IMG/VR virus record: IMGVR_UViG_3300046538_000089
Location: 1-41,960 of that record
Reading direction: 5' to 3' (one strand)
DNA from: a virus
DNA: 41,960 bases
The notes below the pieces were generated by a model. It worked only from the letters and a program-made list of their open reading frames with translations, had not been told where the DNA came from and ran no database searches. Shown here in pieces: positions 27,386-36,053 of this stretch; positions within the stretch are counted from its first letter, which is position 1; each line of letters starts with the position of its first letter. Position numbers and translations under genes: made by a program.

Positions 27386-28441
27386 TCAGAACGCCGACAT
27401 GTACTTCTCGAGCCACCGGACCGTCATCGACGTGTCCGCCCCCGACGAGCCGAGCTGCACGTTCACCCGGTTCATGCCCGGACGGAGCGGCGCGAACGTC
27501 GAAGTGGGGGAGATGTACGGCCACGCCACCTGCCCGCCGAGACGAGCAGACCGGCGCCGTGGATCCGTGACCAGCACCAGTTCCGCACCATCAGCGACCG
27601 CCGACGTCATCACCATTTTCGTGCCAGGGAAGCTGAGTTCCGCGATCGTCGCGGGACCATCGACGAGGACTTCCACCCACGCCGGCACGTCACCCTGCAC
27701 GGCCATCTGCATGCCGTTGCCGATCGTCACCGAAGCGGAGATCGCACGAGGCCACACGTTGTCGTCCGTGGTGGACAGGAATACTTCCCCGTCAGCGATG
27801 CCGTACGTGAACGACGTGTACTCGCGGGCGTGGAAGAACGGATCCACCGCGAGGAGCGTCAGCCCGAAGTTCTCGAACCGTGCCCCACCAGCAGACCCAC
27901 CATGCTCACCCGTCCACCCGTCCTTGTAGACGACGTCGAGGAGACGTTCACCGTTCACCGACGACACCCCGAGGCGGAATGTGCCCGTGTCGCCCACGTC
28001 CACGAGGTCCCACATTGGTGCGATCAGTCCGCGGATCTCCGTCAGCTTCTCCATGAACTCCACGTGGGACGTGTCGGACGCGAACTTCAACGGGAGGAAC
28101 ACTTCCCGCTCGTCGACGTTCACTTCCTGCAACGACGACCCCGGCATCCCCGGCGTCTTGATCGTCACCACGTCCAGCGGGGGCAACTGCAGACCAGTCG
28201 CCCCCGCCTTCAGGATCCGGTCCACGTCAACGTTCAACGGGACCACGAGGGACCCGTCCATCGACTCGAGCCAGATCCGGCGTGTGTCTTCACGCACGAT
28301 GACGGGCGGTGTCGTCGGGAAGTCAGGCCCAGTGAATCCGTTGCCGTCGAGGATGTCGACGAACTCGTCCGCCGGCCCGCCTCCGTCGATCACGTTCGTG
28401 ATCTCGAGGGACGGCTGACCGCCGCTGATCAGTGCTGCCAC
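27386..28441 (-). CDS. Distal tail (Dit-like) protein (351 aa)
   Basis: The gene follows the tape measure and encodes 351 residues with a distal-tail-like pattern: VVPLNVDVDRILKAGATGLQ, FLPLKFASDTSHVEFMEKLT, then RLLDVVYKDGWTG and a C-terminal beta domain ending RWLEKYMSAF. The segment FGLTLLAVDPFFHARE is characteristic of phage tail family proteins that join the tail tube to the baseplate. It acts as the adaptor ring at the tail tip. Confidence 0.84.
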   Translation of the reverse strand: MAALISGGQPSLEITNVIDGGGPADEFVDILDGNGFTGPDFPTTPPVIVREDTRRIWLESMDGSLVVPLNVDVDRILKAGATGLQLPPLDVVTIKTPGMPGSSLQEVNVDEREVFLPLKFASDTSHVEFMEKLTEIRGLIAPMWDLVDVGDTGTFRLGVSSVNGERLLDVVYKDGWTGEHGGSAGGARFENFGLTLLAVDPFFHAREYTSFTYGIADGEVFLSTTDDNVWPRAISASVTIGNGMQMAVQGDVPAWVEVLVDGPATIAELSFPGTKMVMTSAVADGAELVLVTDPRRRSARLGGQVAWPYISPTSTFAPLRPGMNRVNVQLGSSGADTSMTVRWLEKYMSAF

Positions 28442-28454
28442 AAGATACCTCCGA

Positions 28455-31400
28455 TCAGCGTCCGCCAGTCATGACTTCCTTCTTGTGCACCCACGACTCG
28501 AACTCGCGGACAGCGCCACGATCCGCGTTGTGGAACACCGGCGCGTACGTGTTGCCGCCGCCACCGCTCTCGGTCGAGACGATCTCCCGCAGCGTCTGCA
28601 TCGGCAGCGCAACCTCCGGGTCGCGGAGGTTGTTCTGCACCAGAGACAGCCCCTGGGGGAGCACACCGCCCTTGTCGTACAAGGTCGGAGTCAGACCGCC
28701 GACGATGCCGCCAGCAGCCATCCCACCGCCCGAAGGACGGCCCTTGTACTCGAAGTGCCACGGCTCACGCTGCGAGAACGACAGGCCCGTCGGGTACCAG
28801 CCGAAGCGGGGACCGTTCGAACGCATCCACGCCTGCGAACCACCACCGACGTCCGCCGCGTTACCGAGCCCGTGCACCGAAGAGCCCGGGGTCGCTGCGA
28901 GGTTCCCGCCGGCCCGGTACATCGCGTACCGCTTCTGCTGGTTCGCGAGATCCCGGTAACCCTCCGTCAACGACAGGCCACCACCGAACGCACGCTGCAT
29001 CGCCTCCCACGCGACCGCAGCAGCCTTCCGGAGATACCCGCCGATCGGACCGACACCAGAACCACCCGTGAACCCGGTGACCTTCGACAGCGCCGACTTC
29101 GGCAGCTGCCCGTTCTTCCCGTTCCCACCGAAGTTCCCGACATCACCGCCGCCCATGTTCTTCAACACGGACACTGCGCCCGACAGGAGCTTGTTCCCCA
29201 TGCCCGCTGCAGCGTCGACCATGCCGCCCGAACCGGGGATGTTCCCGATCACGGACTTCACGAGCTTCCCAAGAGTCCCCATGGGATCCGAGACGACTTG
29301 CGACGCGGTCTCCGCGGCGTTCTTCGTCCAGTCCCACGCGTTCCCCGCGGCGCCCTTCGTCCACGACCATGCAGCCTTCGCACCCGCGAGGAGCCCGTTC
29401 CCGTTGCCGCCGTCGGAACCGGAGTTCTTCTTGACGACGCCGCCCTTCGCGTAGCCCGTCATCTGACGGACAGCGGAGGCACCACCGGAGTTGCCGGCGG
29501 CGTTCAGCGCGTGGATCGTGGACGGTCCGAGACCGCGGACGACCTCGGGGACGAGGACACCTTCACCGCGACGCATCGGCGTCATCACGTCGTCACGCTT
29601 CGCGGCCTGGTAGCCGGGGATCACACCACCACGGGCGAACCCGTCAGGCAGGCTGACCTTGTCGATCTTCTTCGTCCCGAAGAACCCAGCGACCTTGTTG
29701 AAGTTGCCGATGAGGGCCTTGTTCACGACCGTCTCGACGACGAACTTGATCGGTGCCTTCGCGGCCGACTTGACAGCCTCCCACGCCTTCGCGATGCCGT
29801 TCTTCATCGTCGTGAACGCAGACGGGATCGTGTTCTTCGCGACGTCAGCGAGCTTGTCGAAGACCGGCTTCAGCCAGTCCCACACCGACTTGATCGCCGT
29901 CTTGATGCCATCCCACGCCGGCTTGATCGCGTTACGGTACAGCCACAGGAACACCGGCCCGAGCACGTTCTTCACGATGAACACAGCCGCGGTGAAGATC
30001 GGCTTCGCGTAGAAGTTCCACCACGCGGAGATGATCGTCTGGATCGCTGCGAACACCGGCTTGATGACTGAGTTGTAGAGCCACATGAAGACCGCACCGA
30101 CCGTGGTCCGGATGATCGCTGCGACGAGCTGAAAGATCGGTGACAGCACGTTGTTCCACACCGCGGACACGACAGCTCCGATGCCGCGGAACACGGGACC
30201 GAACACGTTCTTCCACAGCCAGATCGCGACCGTCGCGACGGCCTGCGCACCCATCTTGATGCCAGCCCAGATCGCATCGATCCCAGTCTTGAACCAGCCG
30301 ATGTTCTTGTACGCCCAGATCACACCCGCGACGAGCAGACCGATCGCGGTGATGATCAGCCCGATCGGGTTCATGCGCAGCGCCAGGTTGAACGCTTTCT
30401 GCGCCCCCGTGGCGAGCCAAGTCGCGAACGTCCACGCCTTCTGAGCTGCCGTGACGACACGCAGCTGACTGGCCCACATCGCGAACCCACCAGCAGCGAG
30501 GATCTTCTGCTGCAGGACCCACGCCTTGTACGCGACGACGAGGCCACCGATGGCGCCCGCGAGGAGCGTCACCGCGACCTTGTTGTTCCGCATGAACGCC
30601 GTGACACCAACGAGTGCAGGGCCGATCACGTTCGCGAGGAGGAACGCAGCAGCACGGAACGCGCCAACGAACGCGCCCGCCATGATCGCCGCAGTCGGAC
30701 CGAGCGCCGCGGCAAGGTTCTTCACCGACGGCACCAGGCTCGACGTCACGAACGACGAGATGTCGCGGAACGCCCCCACGATGACCGTGCGAGCAGCCTG
30801 CACGCCCGACACGACCGCAGGGTCAATCCCGGAGATCGGCGCGGACACCTTCCCGGTGAACGCGAGCTTCCCGAGCCCACCAGCGATGCCGAGGAACTTC
30901 GTGACCTTGTCACCAGCACCGTCAAGGCCAGCCGCAGCAGAGTTCGCGATGCCCTCGAGCGCCGGAGAAACGGTCTGGTAGATCCCAAGCGCGACGTCTT
31001 CAAGCTGCGACTGCAGCTTGTCCATCGCACCGCCGAGACCCTTCATCTTCGACTGCGCGACAGCAGCAGCACCACCCTGCCGTCCGACAGCCTTCGCCAT
31101 CGTGTCGAACGCCGAAGCACCAGACGACGCCAACGACGACACCGCCGCCAACGGCTCCCGACCGAAGGCAACAGCCGCGTTCGCCGCAAACTGCTCCTTC
31201 GTCATCGTCTTCTGCGCTTCGGACAGCTGCTGGATGATCTCCCGCATCCCGACGAACTTCCCGGAGGAGTCGAACGCGCTGATTCCGAGCGCTTCGATCG
31301 CGCCACCAGCCTGCTTCGAGGGCGCCGACAGGGACGCCATCATGCCGCGCAGGGCAGTACCCGCCGTGTCACCCTTCAGGCCGTTGTTCGCGAGGAGACC

Positions 31401-32525
31401 AACCGCCGCAGCGGTGTCCCCGATGTTGATGCCGAGCACCCGGGCGACAGGTCCGACGTACTTCATCGATGTCGCGATGTCGTCGACACCACCTGCGGCA
31501 GCGTTCGCAGTGTTCGCGAGGACATCCGCGACCATGCCTGCGTCCTTCGCGGCGAGACCGAACTGGTTGATCGCGTTCGACTGAATCTCAGCCGCACGCC
31601 CACCATCAACCTGCGCCGCAGCAGCAAGCTGGATGGTGCCCTTCGCAGCCGTCATCGCGTCAGCAGCCGTCAGGCCACCCTTCGCGAGCTCGAGCATGAT
31701 CGCAGCAGCGTCCTTACCGGACGTCGCGGGAAGTGTGAGGTCGGAACCGAGCTGTCGGGCCTTCTCACCGAACTTCGCGAGCTCCGCGCCGGACGTGTTC
31801 GTCACCGCACCGAGCTCGTTGATGGTCGCCGTGTACTCGTTGCCGAGCTTGATGACCTGCCCGACGCCGATGATCGCACCGAACCCGGCAGCCATCCCCG
31901 CGAGAGGCTTCAACGTCGCCAGAGCAGTCGCCGCGACGTTCTTCGCGCCCGCAGCGACCTTCCCCAGCCCGGAAGACAGGGGAGCGCCAGCAGCAGCAAG
32001 CCGGCCGAACCGGGACTGCATCAACGCGGTCTGCTTCGACCCCTGCGCCTGCGCAGCCGACAACTGCCCGGTCACGGTCTTCTGCTCGTTGAACGCAGCC
32101 TTCAGCTGATCCTCAACCGCAACAACCTTCATGCCGGCGAGCTGCTGCTTCCCACGCGCCGACGTGAGCTGCTGCTCCGCCTTCAACGCCTGCGACGACG
32201 ACGCCGTGTACTTCTTCCGCTGCTCAGCGAGACGAGCCTCAGCCGCCTGCACACCAACAGCGGCAGACTTCTCCTCCGACCGGGCCTTCGCGATCGCGAC
32301 CTTCTCCGACTGGATCGCCTTCGCAGCACGCTTCGACGCGACCTCGAGCTCCGACACCAGCGTCTTCGCCGCCGACGTGGACCCGCCAGCTGCGACACCA
32401 GCCGAGAACTGACGGCCAGCAGACAGGCCCGCGGTCTTCGCCGCGGTACCTGCCTGCTTCGACATCGTCGATGCGAACTTCGACATCGACGGGAGCACAT
32501 CGAGCCACACAGCTGAACCGGCCAC
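28455..32525 (-). CDS. Tape measure protein with M15 peptidase domain
   Basis: From the GTG at 32525 (GGAG upstream) the protein has about 1356 residues; an in-frame TTG lies 12 bases earlier. A coiled coil (about 60-180) precedes the TP901-type core (YTATINELGAVTNTSGAELA, NAINQFGLAAKD, ANAAAGGVDDIATSMKYVGP). Several Trp-rich, membrane-active segments follow (about 700-950). Near the C terminus (about 1230-1310) is a VanY-like domain: LTEGYRDL, SSVHGLGNAADVGGG and EPWHFEY. The protein sets tail length (about 0.2 micrometre if 1.5 angstrom per residue) and probably opens the cell wall. Confidence 0.93.
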   Translation of the reverse strand: MAGSAVWLDVLPSMSKFASTMSKQAGTAAKTAGLSAGRQFSAGVAAGGSTSAAKTLVSELEVASKRAAKAIQSEKVAIAKARSEEKSAAVGVQAAEARLAEQRKKYTASSSQALKAEQQLTSARGKQQLAGMKVVAVEDQLKAAFNEQKTVTGQLSAAQAQGSKQTALMQSRFGRLAAAGAPLSSGLGKVAAGAKNVAATALATLKPLAGMAAGFGAIIGVGQVIKLGNEYTATINELGAVTNTSGAELAKFGEKARQLGSDLTLPATSGKDAAAIMLELAKGGLTAADAMTAAKGTIQLAAAAQVDGGRAAEIQSNAINQFGLAAKDAGMVADVLANTANAAAGGVDDIATSMKYVGPVARVLGINIGDTAAAVGLLANNGLKGDTAGTALRGMMASLSAPSKQAGGAIEALGISAFDSSGKFVGMREIIQQLSEAQKTMTKEQFAANAAVAFGREPLAAVSSLASSGASAFDTMAKAVGRQGGAAAVAQSKMKGLGGAMDKLQSQLEDVALGIYQTVSPALEGIANSAAAGLDGAGDKVTKFLGIAGGLGKLAFTGKVSAPISGIDPAVVSGVQAARTVIVGAFRDISSFVTSSLVPSVKNLAAALGPTAAIMAGAFVGAFRAAAFLLANVIGPALVGVTAFMRNNKVAVTLLAGAIGGLVVAYKAWVLQQKILAAGGFAMWASQLRVVTAAQKAWTFATWLATGAQKAFNLALRMNPIGLIITAIGLLVAGVIWAYKNIGWFKTGIDAIWAGIKMGAQAVATVAIWLWKNVFGPVFRGIGAVVSAVWNNVLSPIFQLVAAIIRTTVGAVFMWLYNSVIKPVFAAIQTIISAWWNFYAKPIFTAAVFIVKNVLGPVFLWLYRNAIKPAWDGIKTAIKSVWDWLKPVFDKLADVAKNTIPSAFTTMKNGIAKAWEAVKSAAKAPIKFVVETVVNKALIGNFNKVAGFFGTKKIDKVSLPDGFARGGVIPGYQAAKRDDVMTPMRRGEGVLVPEVVRGLGPSTIHALNAAGNSGGASAVRQMTGYAKGGVVKKNSGSDGGNGNGLLAGAKAAWSWTKGAAGNAWDWTKNAAETASQVVSDPMGTLGKLVKSVIGNIPGSGGMVDAAAGMGNKLLSGAVSVLKNMGGGDVGNFGGNGKNGQLPKSALSKVTGFTGGSGVGPIGGYLRKAAAVAWEAMQRAFGGGLSLTEGYRDLANQQKRYAMYRAGGNLAATPGSSVHGLGNAADVGGGSQAWMRSNGPRFGWYPTGLSFSQREPWHFEYKGRPSGGGMAAGGIVGGLTPTLYDKGGVLPQGLSLVQNNLRDPEVALPMQTLREIVSTESGGGGNTYAPVFHNADRGAVREFESWVHKKEVMTGGR

Positions 32526-32540
32526 AACGCACTCCAATGT

Positions 32541-33358
32541 CTAGTTGTTGACGAACCAGCCCGCCTCAACGACGGCCATCTCGGCCCGCTGCTGCGCCAA
32601 GTACTCGGCGTCCGCCTCGTCCTGCTCAGTCGGCTCCACGACAGGAGCGGGCAGCAAGTCCGGCTTCGGGACAGCCGACTTCGACAGCGCCGACTGCACC
32701 GTGTACAGCAGCACCCGCATGATCGAGTTCGTGTCCCGCGCGATCCAGTCGGAGTCCTGCCAGTCCGTGTCCCGATGGGCACGGTGGAACGCTGAATCGG
32801 TGGGTAGACCCTCGACGAGCACCCGCAGCTGCCGGGTGCTGATGCGCCCCTGCAAGTACTCCGCCAACGGATCCCGCGGCGAGTACGTCGACTGCAGCGC
32901 AGCATCCCCGGGACCCTGATGGTCACCGAGAAGCTGCAGCATCGCCTCAGCGCGGACCTGCACAGCAACAGGGTGCGTCGCCGGCAGGTCCGCGATCTCG
33001 AGGTCGAACTCGTCGAGGTCTACCCCCGTCAGTTTCCCTGCGAGTCCTTCAGGTCCTGACCGACAGCGATCATCACGAGGTTGATGCCCTCGTCGGTGCC
33101 GCCCTGCTCGATGAACTTCTCGTACTGCTCGTCACCGAGGAGGATGCGGCCCTGAGCGGACTCGTCCTCGTCGTCGGCGCCCTTCAGCGCCTTCTTCGTC
33201 TCGTTGTCGTAGAAGTACGGGTGGGGCAGGTAGAACGGCTCACCACCCTCTTCCACGAAGATCTCGATCGTGTCGCCACCGACGGACTCCTCGACCTTCC
33301 GCCGAGCGGCGGCGAGGGTGTACGACGTGCGACGGTTCTTGTCAGCCTTGCTGGTCAT
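32541..33358 (-). CDS. Tail assembly chaperone, -1 frameshift product
   Basis: Reading from the ATG at 33358 and shifting -1 at GGGAAAC (33032-33038) joins the short chaperone to a second frame that continues LTGVDLDEFDLEIADLPATH, then VQVRAEAMLQLLGDHQ, and ends GWFVNN. Total length is 818 bases plus one re-read base, 273 codons exactly. This is the gpG/gpGT arrangement of long-tailed phages: both forms bind the tape measure during tail assembly. The second part lacks its own ribosome site. Confidence 0.88.
33029..33358 (-). CDS. Tail assembly chaperone, short form
   Basis: The 109-residue protein (ATG 33358, stop 33029) starts basic (TSKADKNRRTSYTLAAARRK) and has an acidic beta/helix body (GDTIEIFVEEGGEPFYLPHP, then DEQYEKFIEQGGTDEGINL). 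It is the gpG-like form made when no frameshift occurs. It lies between the major tail protein and the tape measure, where this gene is found in nearly all siphoviruses. Confidence 0.87.
   Translation of the reverse strand: MTSKADKNRRTSYTLAAARRKVEESVGGDTIEIFVEEGGEPFYLPHPYFYDNETKKALKGADDEDESAQGRILLGDEQYEKFIEQGGTDEGINLVMIAVGQDLKDSQGN
33032..33038 (-). other. -1 ribosomal frameshift slippery site GGGAAAC
   Basis: In the short chaperone frame the heptamer reads G-GGA-AAC directly before the TGA stop. It follows the X-XXY-YYZ rule, so tRNAs on GGA and AAC can re-pair with GGG and AAA. The shifted frame runs open to 32541. Confidence 0.87.
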
Positions 33359-33401
33359 GCTGGTCTCCTAGTGAGCTTGGTGAGCTCGTGAGCAGGGGTA
33401 A

Positions 33402-33443
33402 CAGGTGGCGGCGGCGCAGCTCACCAAACGACGCCGCCACCTG
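33402..33443 (-). terminator. Hairpin after the major tail protein
   Basis: CAGGTGGCGGCG (33402-33413) pairs perfectly with CGCCGCCACCTG (33432-33443) around an 18-base loop, 15 bp after the major tail protein stop. It has no U-run. It probably reduces read-through to the chaperones or stabilises the abundant upstream mRNA. Confidence 0.65.
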
Positions 33444-33458
33444 GTCCTGGGGGGAGGG

Positions 33459-34085
33459 TCAGCCGCCGGAGACGACGACACCGCCGGCAGCGGTCTGAGC
33501 CTCCGTGTACGACTTCCCGACCACCGGGTCCTCGTAGATCGTGAAGGTGCGGTTCACCTCTTCGACGTCGGAACGGTTCAGCGCCCGGTCGTCGATGTCG
33601 GTGACCTTGATGCGGTACGCGGCCTCCACGCGGTACACGGCGGAGTCGCCGACACCGTCCTGCGACAGGGTGATCGCCCGGTAGTACGGGTACTCACCCG
33701 ACGTCTCGTCGTAGATCCACGCCGCGTTCTTGTCCGACGGCCACTCCGACACGGGCTGCTTGTACGCCAGCGCCTTCGTCCACCCGTTCGTCTCACCGAA
33801 CGCCACCTGGAAGGTGTGCGTCTCCGACGTGACGTCCGACCGGACCGACTGCGTGGTCTGCAGCATGTTCGTCTCGTCCGACGACACGTCGTACGAGTGC
33901 GAGATGCCGTCGGTGGTGATGTAGCCCATGTTCTTGTAGCCGGTGGGCAGAGCGATCGGCTTCCCGTCAGTGGCGAAGAACGCTTCGGGGATGGCAGTGG
34001 AGTAGTCAGCGATCGCGAGGATGGTGGTGCCCCACTTGTGGACGTTGCGGTTGTCGTTGGCCAGCTGGCCAATCACGTCAGGCAT
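33459..34085 (-). CDS. Major tail protein
   Basis: From the ATG at 34085 the protein has 208 residues. It begins PDVIGQLANDNRNVHKWGTT and continues with the beta-rich body of tail-tube proteins (GYKNMGYITTDGISHSYDVS, SETHTFQVAFGETNG, YRAITLSQDGVGD, VNRTFTIYEDPVVG). It forms stacked hexameric rings of the tail tube. Hairpins on both sides (34106-34128 and 33402-33443) set it apart as its own expression unit. A longer upstream reading is not supported because the hairpin and spacing lie there. Confidence 0.88.
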   Translation of the reverse strand: MPDVIGQLANDNRNVHKWGTTILAIADYSTAIPEAFFATDGKPIALPTGYKNMGYITTDGISHSYDVSSDETNMLQTTQSVRSDVTSETHTFQVAFGETNGWTKALAYKQPVSEWPSDKNAAWIYDETSGEYPYYRAITLSQDGVGDSAVYRVEAAYRIKVTDIDDRALNRSDVEEVNRTFTIYEDPVVGKSYTEAQTAAGGVVVSGG

Positions 34086-34105
34086 GCGTTCTCCTTGAAC
34101 GACAA

Positions 34106-34128
34106 AGCCGCCCGACGTGCGGACGGCT
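34106..34128 (-). terminator. Hairpin before the major tail protein
   Basis: AGCCG and CGGCT with an inner CCG/CGG form a 9-bp stem (one mismatch) around five bases, followed on the minus strand by TTTGTC. It lies between the tail terminator gene and the major tail protein gene. Confidence 0.6.
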
Positions 34129-34156
34129 GAATGGATGATGAGTGTTGGTGAGCGGC

Positions 34157-34525
34157 CTATTGGGGGCGCGCGTCGAGCTCGTACGTGCCGACAGCACGAC
34201 GCAGCGCCGCATTCGAGTACGCGACGTTCCCGAACGAGTCGGACTCGCGGACCTGGTCGAACAGGTTGCAGAGGACCATCGCGACTTCGACTTTCTGCAC
34301 GAGGTCCCACACGGCGCCGCGGGTCTTCGCGAACACCGCCAGGTCGACGTGGAACGTCTTCTCGTAGTCGCGGCCGAACCCGCCAGGGATCCGCTCCACG
34401 ACGATGCACGGCGAGACGGTCTCGAGGTTCGACGGGGTCTCCGTGTACGTCGCAGCGCCCGTCTCCTGCTTCAAGTAGGCGAGGAGCACACGCTCCACGT
34501 TGGGCCACACCCCGTACACGTTCAT
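34157..34525 (-). CDS. Tail terminator protein
   Basis: The 122-residue protein has the pattern of phage tail terminators: a helical N terminus (VYGVWPNVERVLLAYLKQET), then SPCIVVERIPGGFGRDYEKT leading into the strand FHVDLAVFAKTRG and a helix VWDLVQKVEVAMVL. It caps the tail tube and joins it to the head. It follows the HK97 gp10-like gene with a 4-base overlap, the standard order. Confidence 0.82.
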   Translation of the reverse strand: MNVYGVWPNVERVLLAYLKQETGAATYTETPSNLETVSPCIVVERIPGGFGRDYEKTFHVDLAVFAKTRGAVWDLVQKVEVAMVLCNLFDQVRESDSFGNVAYSNAALRRAVGTYELDARPQ

Positions 34526-34833
34526 GCGCCCATCGCTCTCCGCAGGATCGCCTGCTTCGACACCCCAACGTCGCCGTGCTCCACCTGCGTCGCATCAGCA
34601 GACGTCGCGATCACACGAGCGAACGGACGCTTGTACCCGCCGTTCGCCTTCGTGCCAGGACGAGTACCCTCCTCCACACGGAGCGAGTCACCGAACTGCT
34701 TCGCACCAGCCGAGTACGCCAACCGTTGAGCACGCGGCAAGATCCGGTCCGCCTTGTCCCGCATCGCCTTCCGCACCACGGGATTCCGGACCGCCTGATC
34801 GATGATCCCCCGGCCGATGACGACCTTCGGCAT
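34522..34833 (-). CDS. HK97 gp10-like neck protein
   Basis: A 103-residue basic protein: helix DQAVRNPVVRKAMRDKADRI, then LPRAQRLAYSAGAKQFGDSL, the loop RPGTKANGGYKRPFARVIAT and the end VSKQAILRRAMGA. This matches the HK97 gp10-like (neck/tail-completion) family acting at the head-tail joint. It overlaps both neighbours by 1-4 bases. Confidence 0.8.
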   Translation of the reverse strand: MPKVVIGRGIIDQAVRNPVVRKAMRDKADRILPRAQRLAYSAGAKQFGDSLRVEEGTRPGTKANGGYKRPFARVIATSADATQVEHGDVGVSKQAILRRAMGA

Positions 34834-35066
34834 CAGCTGGGTGCCGCGTACTCGAAGTCCGCGATGACAGCCAGCTTCTCCGCCTTCGTCTTCGCCCCCG
34901 CCAGATCGATGCCGTGAGCGTCAGCCCACACCTCGATCTCCGGGACCGTCCACACCTCCGACGGGACCACGCCCACATCAGGGGTGTGCTTCGGCTCCAC
35001 CAGCCCCAGACGCACCGCGTCCTCGAGCCGGTACTCGTTGCCGTTCACGCTGATCTTGTCCGACAT
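34833..35066 (-). CDS. Small connector-region protein with HeH/LEM-like domain
   Basis: The 77-residue protein has an N-terminal segment NGNEYRLEDAVRLGLVEPK, almost shared with gene 35868-36053, and a C-terminal helix pair VPEIEVWADAHGIDLAGAKT followed by KAEKLAVIADF. The latter resembles HeH/LEM domains found in phage connector genes. It probably sits in the head-tail joint. The two similar N termini suggest a duplicated module. Confidence 0.72.
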   Translation of the reverse strand: MSDKISVNGNEYRLEDAVRLGLVEPKHTPDVGVVPSEVWTVPEIEVWADAHGIDLAGAKTKAEKLAVIADFEYAAPS

Positions 35067-35069
35067 CCG

Positions 35070-35402
35070 TCAGCCCTTCGTCTCGGTGATCACGAACTCC
35101 GTGTGCGGGAGCACGTTCCAGTACGTCTGCGGCCGGCCATCGACGTAGTACGTCTGGCCGCGCCAGATGACCGTGTCTGCGGCCTGGATCCAGTCCTGCG
35201 GTTCACGGGTCGACACCATCCACCGTGAGGTGACGATGTCGTTCTGCCCGAGGGATTCCTTCGTCCCCACCGGCTGCACGTTGCAGCCATCGATGACCTC
35301 GTTGATGACCGTCTTTGTGGGGACGCCGTCCTCGTCCGGGACACCCTCGGTGGTGCGCTTCACGGTGACCGTGTCCCGGTGCAGCATGTTCGCGAGGATC
35401 AC
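35070..35402 (-). CDS. Head closure / stopper protein
   Basis: A 110-residue beta-rich protein: LHRDTVTVKRTTEGVPDEDG, then NVQPVGTKESLGQNDIVTSR, DTVIWRGQTYYVDGRPQTY and HTEFVITETKG. This is the pattern of head closure (SPP1 gp16/HK97 connector-type) proteins that bind below the portal adaptor. It lies in the expected place after the connector gene, overlapping it by 4 bases. Confidence 0.82.
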   Translation of the reverse strand: MILANMLHRDTVTVKRTTEGVPDEDGVPTKTVINEVIDGCNVQPVGTKESLGQNDIVTSRWMVSTREPQDWIQAADTVIWRGQTYYVDGRPQTYWNVLPHTEFVITETKG

Positions 35403-35947
35403 CAGTGGTCACCGCCGATGCGGTACCGACCAACCGCTCGAGCCCACTGCGACGTCGTCCCGACCGTTGCCGCGGCAGCCATCGCCACCTGCTCCTGCCC
35501 CGACGTGAACTGCGACAGCCACGGCGACGCTTCGGAGATCGACGCAGCCTGGTCCAGGACCACTTCCTGCACGTCCCCCGGGGTGACGTCGAAGCCGTGC
35601 GTGTACACGACCTCGATCGACCGCCACACGTCGGGGAACCGCGCGGGGAGGCGGAGCAGACCAGCCGCAGACCACTCAGGGTCTGTCACTGTCTGCCCCG
35701 CCACCGTCAGGCTCGCGACGGACACAACCGGCCACACCGGAAGGCGGAGCACCCGCGTCCCCGCCCCGTCGAGAACGATCGTGTCGTCCTCGACGAGGCT
35801 GATGGGGTTGCGGGTCTGACCCCGGAACCGCTCCGACGCCATCTGCAGCGCCAGAGCGATCCCAGGGTCACTCGCCGGTTTGCCGAGCCTTGCCGCGAGA
35901 TCGGCTGGATCGGCCAGCGGGGGCAGCGTCGTCTCCTGCAGAGTCAC
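35399..35947 (-). CDS. Head-tail adaptor (gp6-like connector)
   Basis: The GTG at 35947 follows AGGAGGCAGGAC, a near-perfect ribosome site. An ATG at 35965 would place that site inside the gene. The 182-residue protein is helical then beta-rich: ADPADLAARLGKPASDPGIA, LQMASERFRGQTRNP, LRLPVWPVVSVASLTVAGQT, and IEVVYTHGFDVTPGDVQEVV, the hallmark of gp6-like connector proteins. It forms the ring below the portal. It overlaps the end of gene 35868-36053 by 80 bases. Confidence 0.85.
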   Translation of the reverse strand: MTLQETTLPPLADPADLAARLGKPASDPGIALALQMASERFRGQTRNPISLVEDDTIVLDGAGTRVLRLPVWPVVSVASLTVAGQTVTDPEWSAAGLLRLPARFPDVWRSIEVVYTHGFDVTPGDVQEVVLDQAASISEASPWLSQFTSGQEQVAMAAAATVGTTSQWARAVGRYRIGGDHW

Positions 35948-36053
35948 GTCCTGCCTCCTCCACACCGCGTGCCTTGTTGTGCACCAGACCGAGACGGTTC
36001 GCGTCCTCGATCCGGTACCTGATCCCGTTAATGACGACCATGCCGTCCGTCAT
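35868..36053 (-). CDS. Small protein sharing the YRxEDAxRLGLV motif (61 aa)
   Basis: The ATG at 36053 shares a base with the capsid stop. The first 24 residues (VVINGIRYRIEDANRLGLVH) match the N terminus of gene 34833-35066. The last 27 or so residues (AAPAGRSSRSRGKARQTGE) are Arg/Ser-rich and lie in the region overlapping the connector gene, so they may be little constrained. It may be a shortened paralogue. Its role at the capsid-connector junction is unknown. Confidence 0.62.
   Translation of the reverse strand: MTDGMVVINGIRYRIEDANRLGLVHNKARGVEEAGRDSAGDDAAPAGRSSRSRGKARQTGE

Noticed and set aside
28485-30071. A 528-codon plus-strand open frame opposite the tape measure
   Set aside because: Arg/His-rich shadow of the tape measure gene with no start signals.
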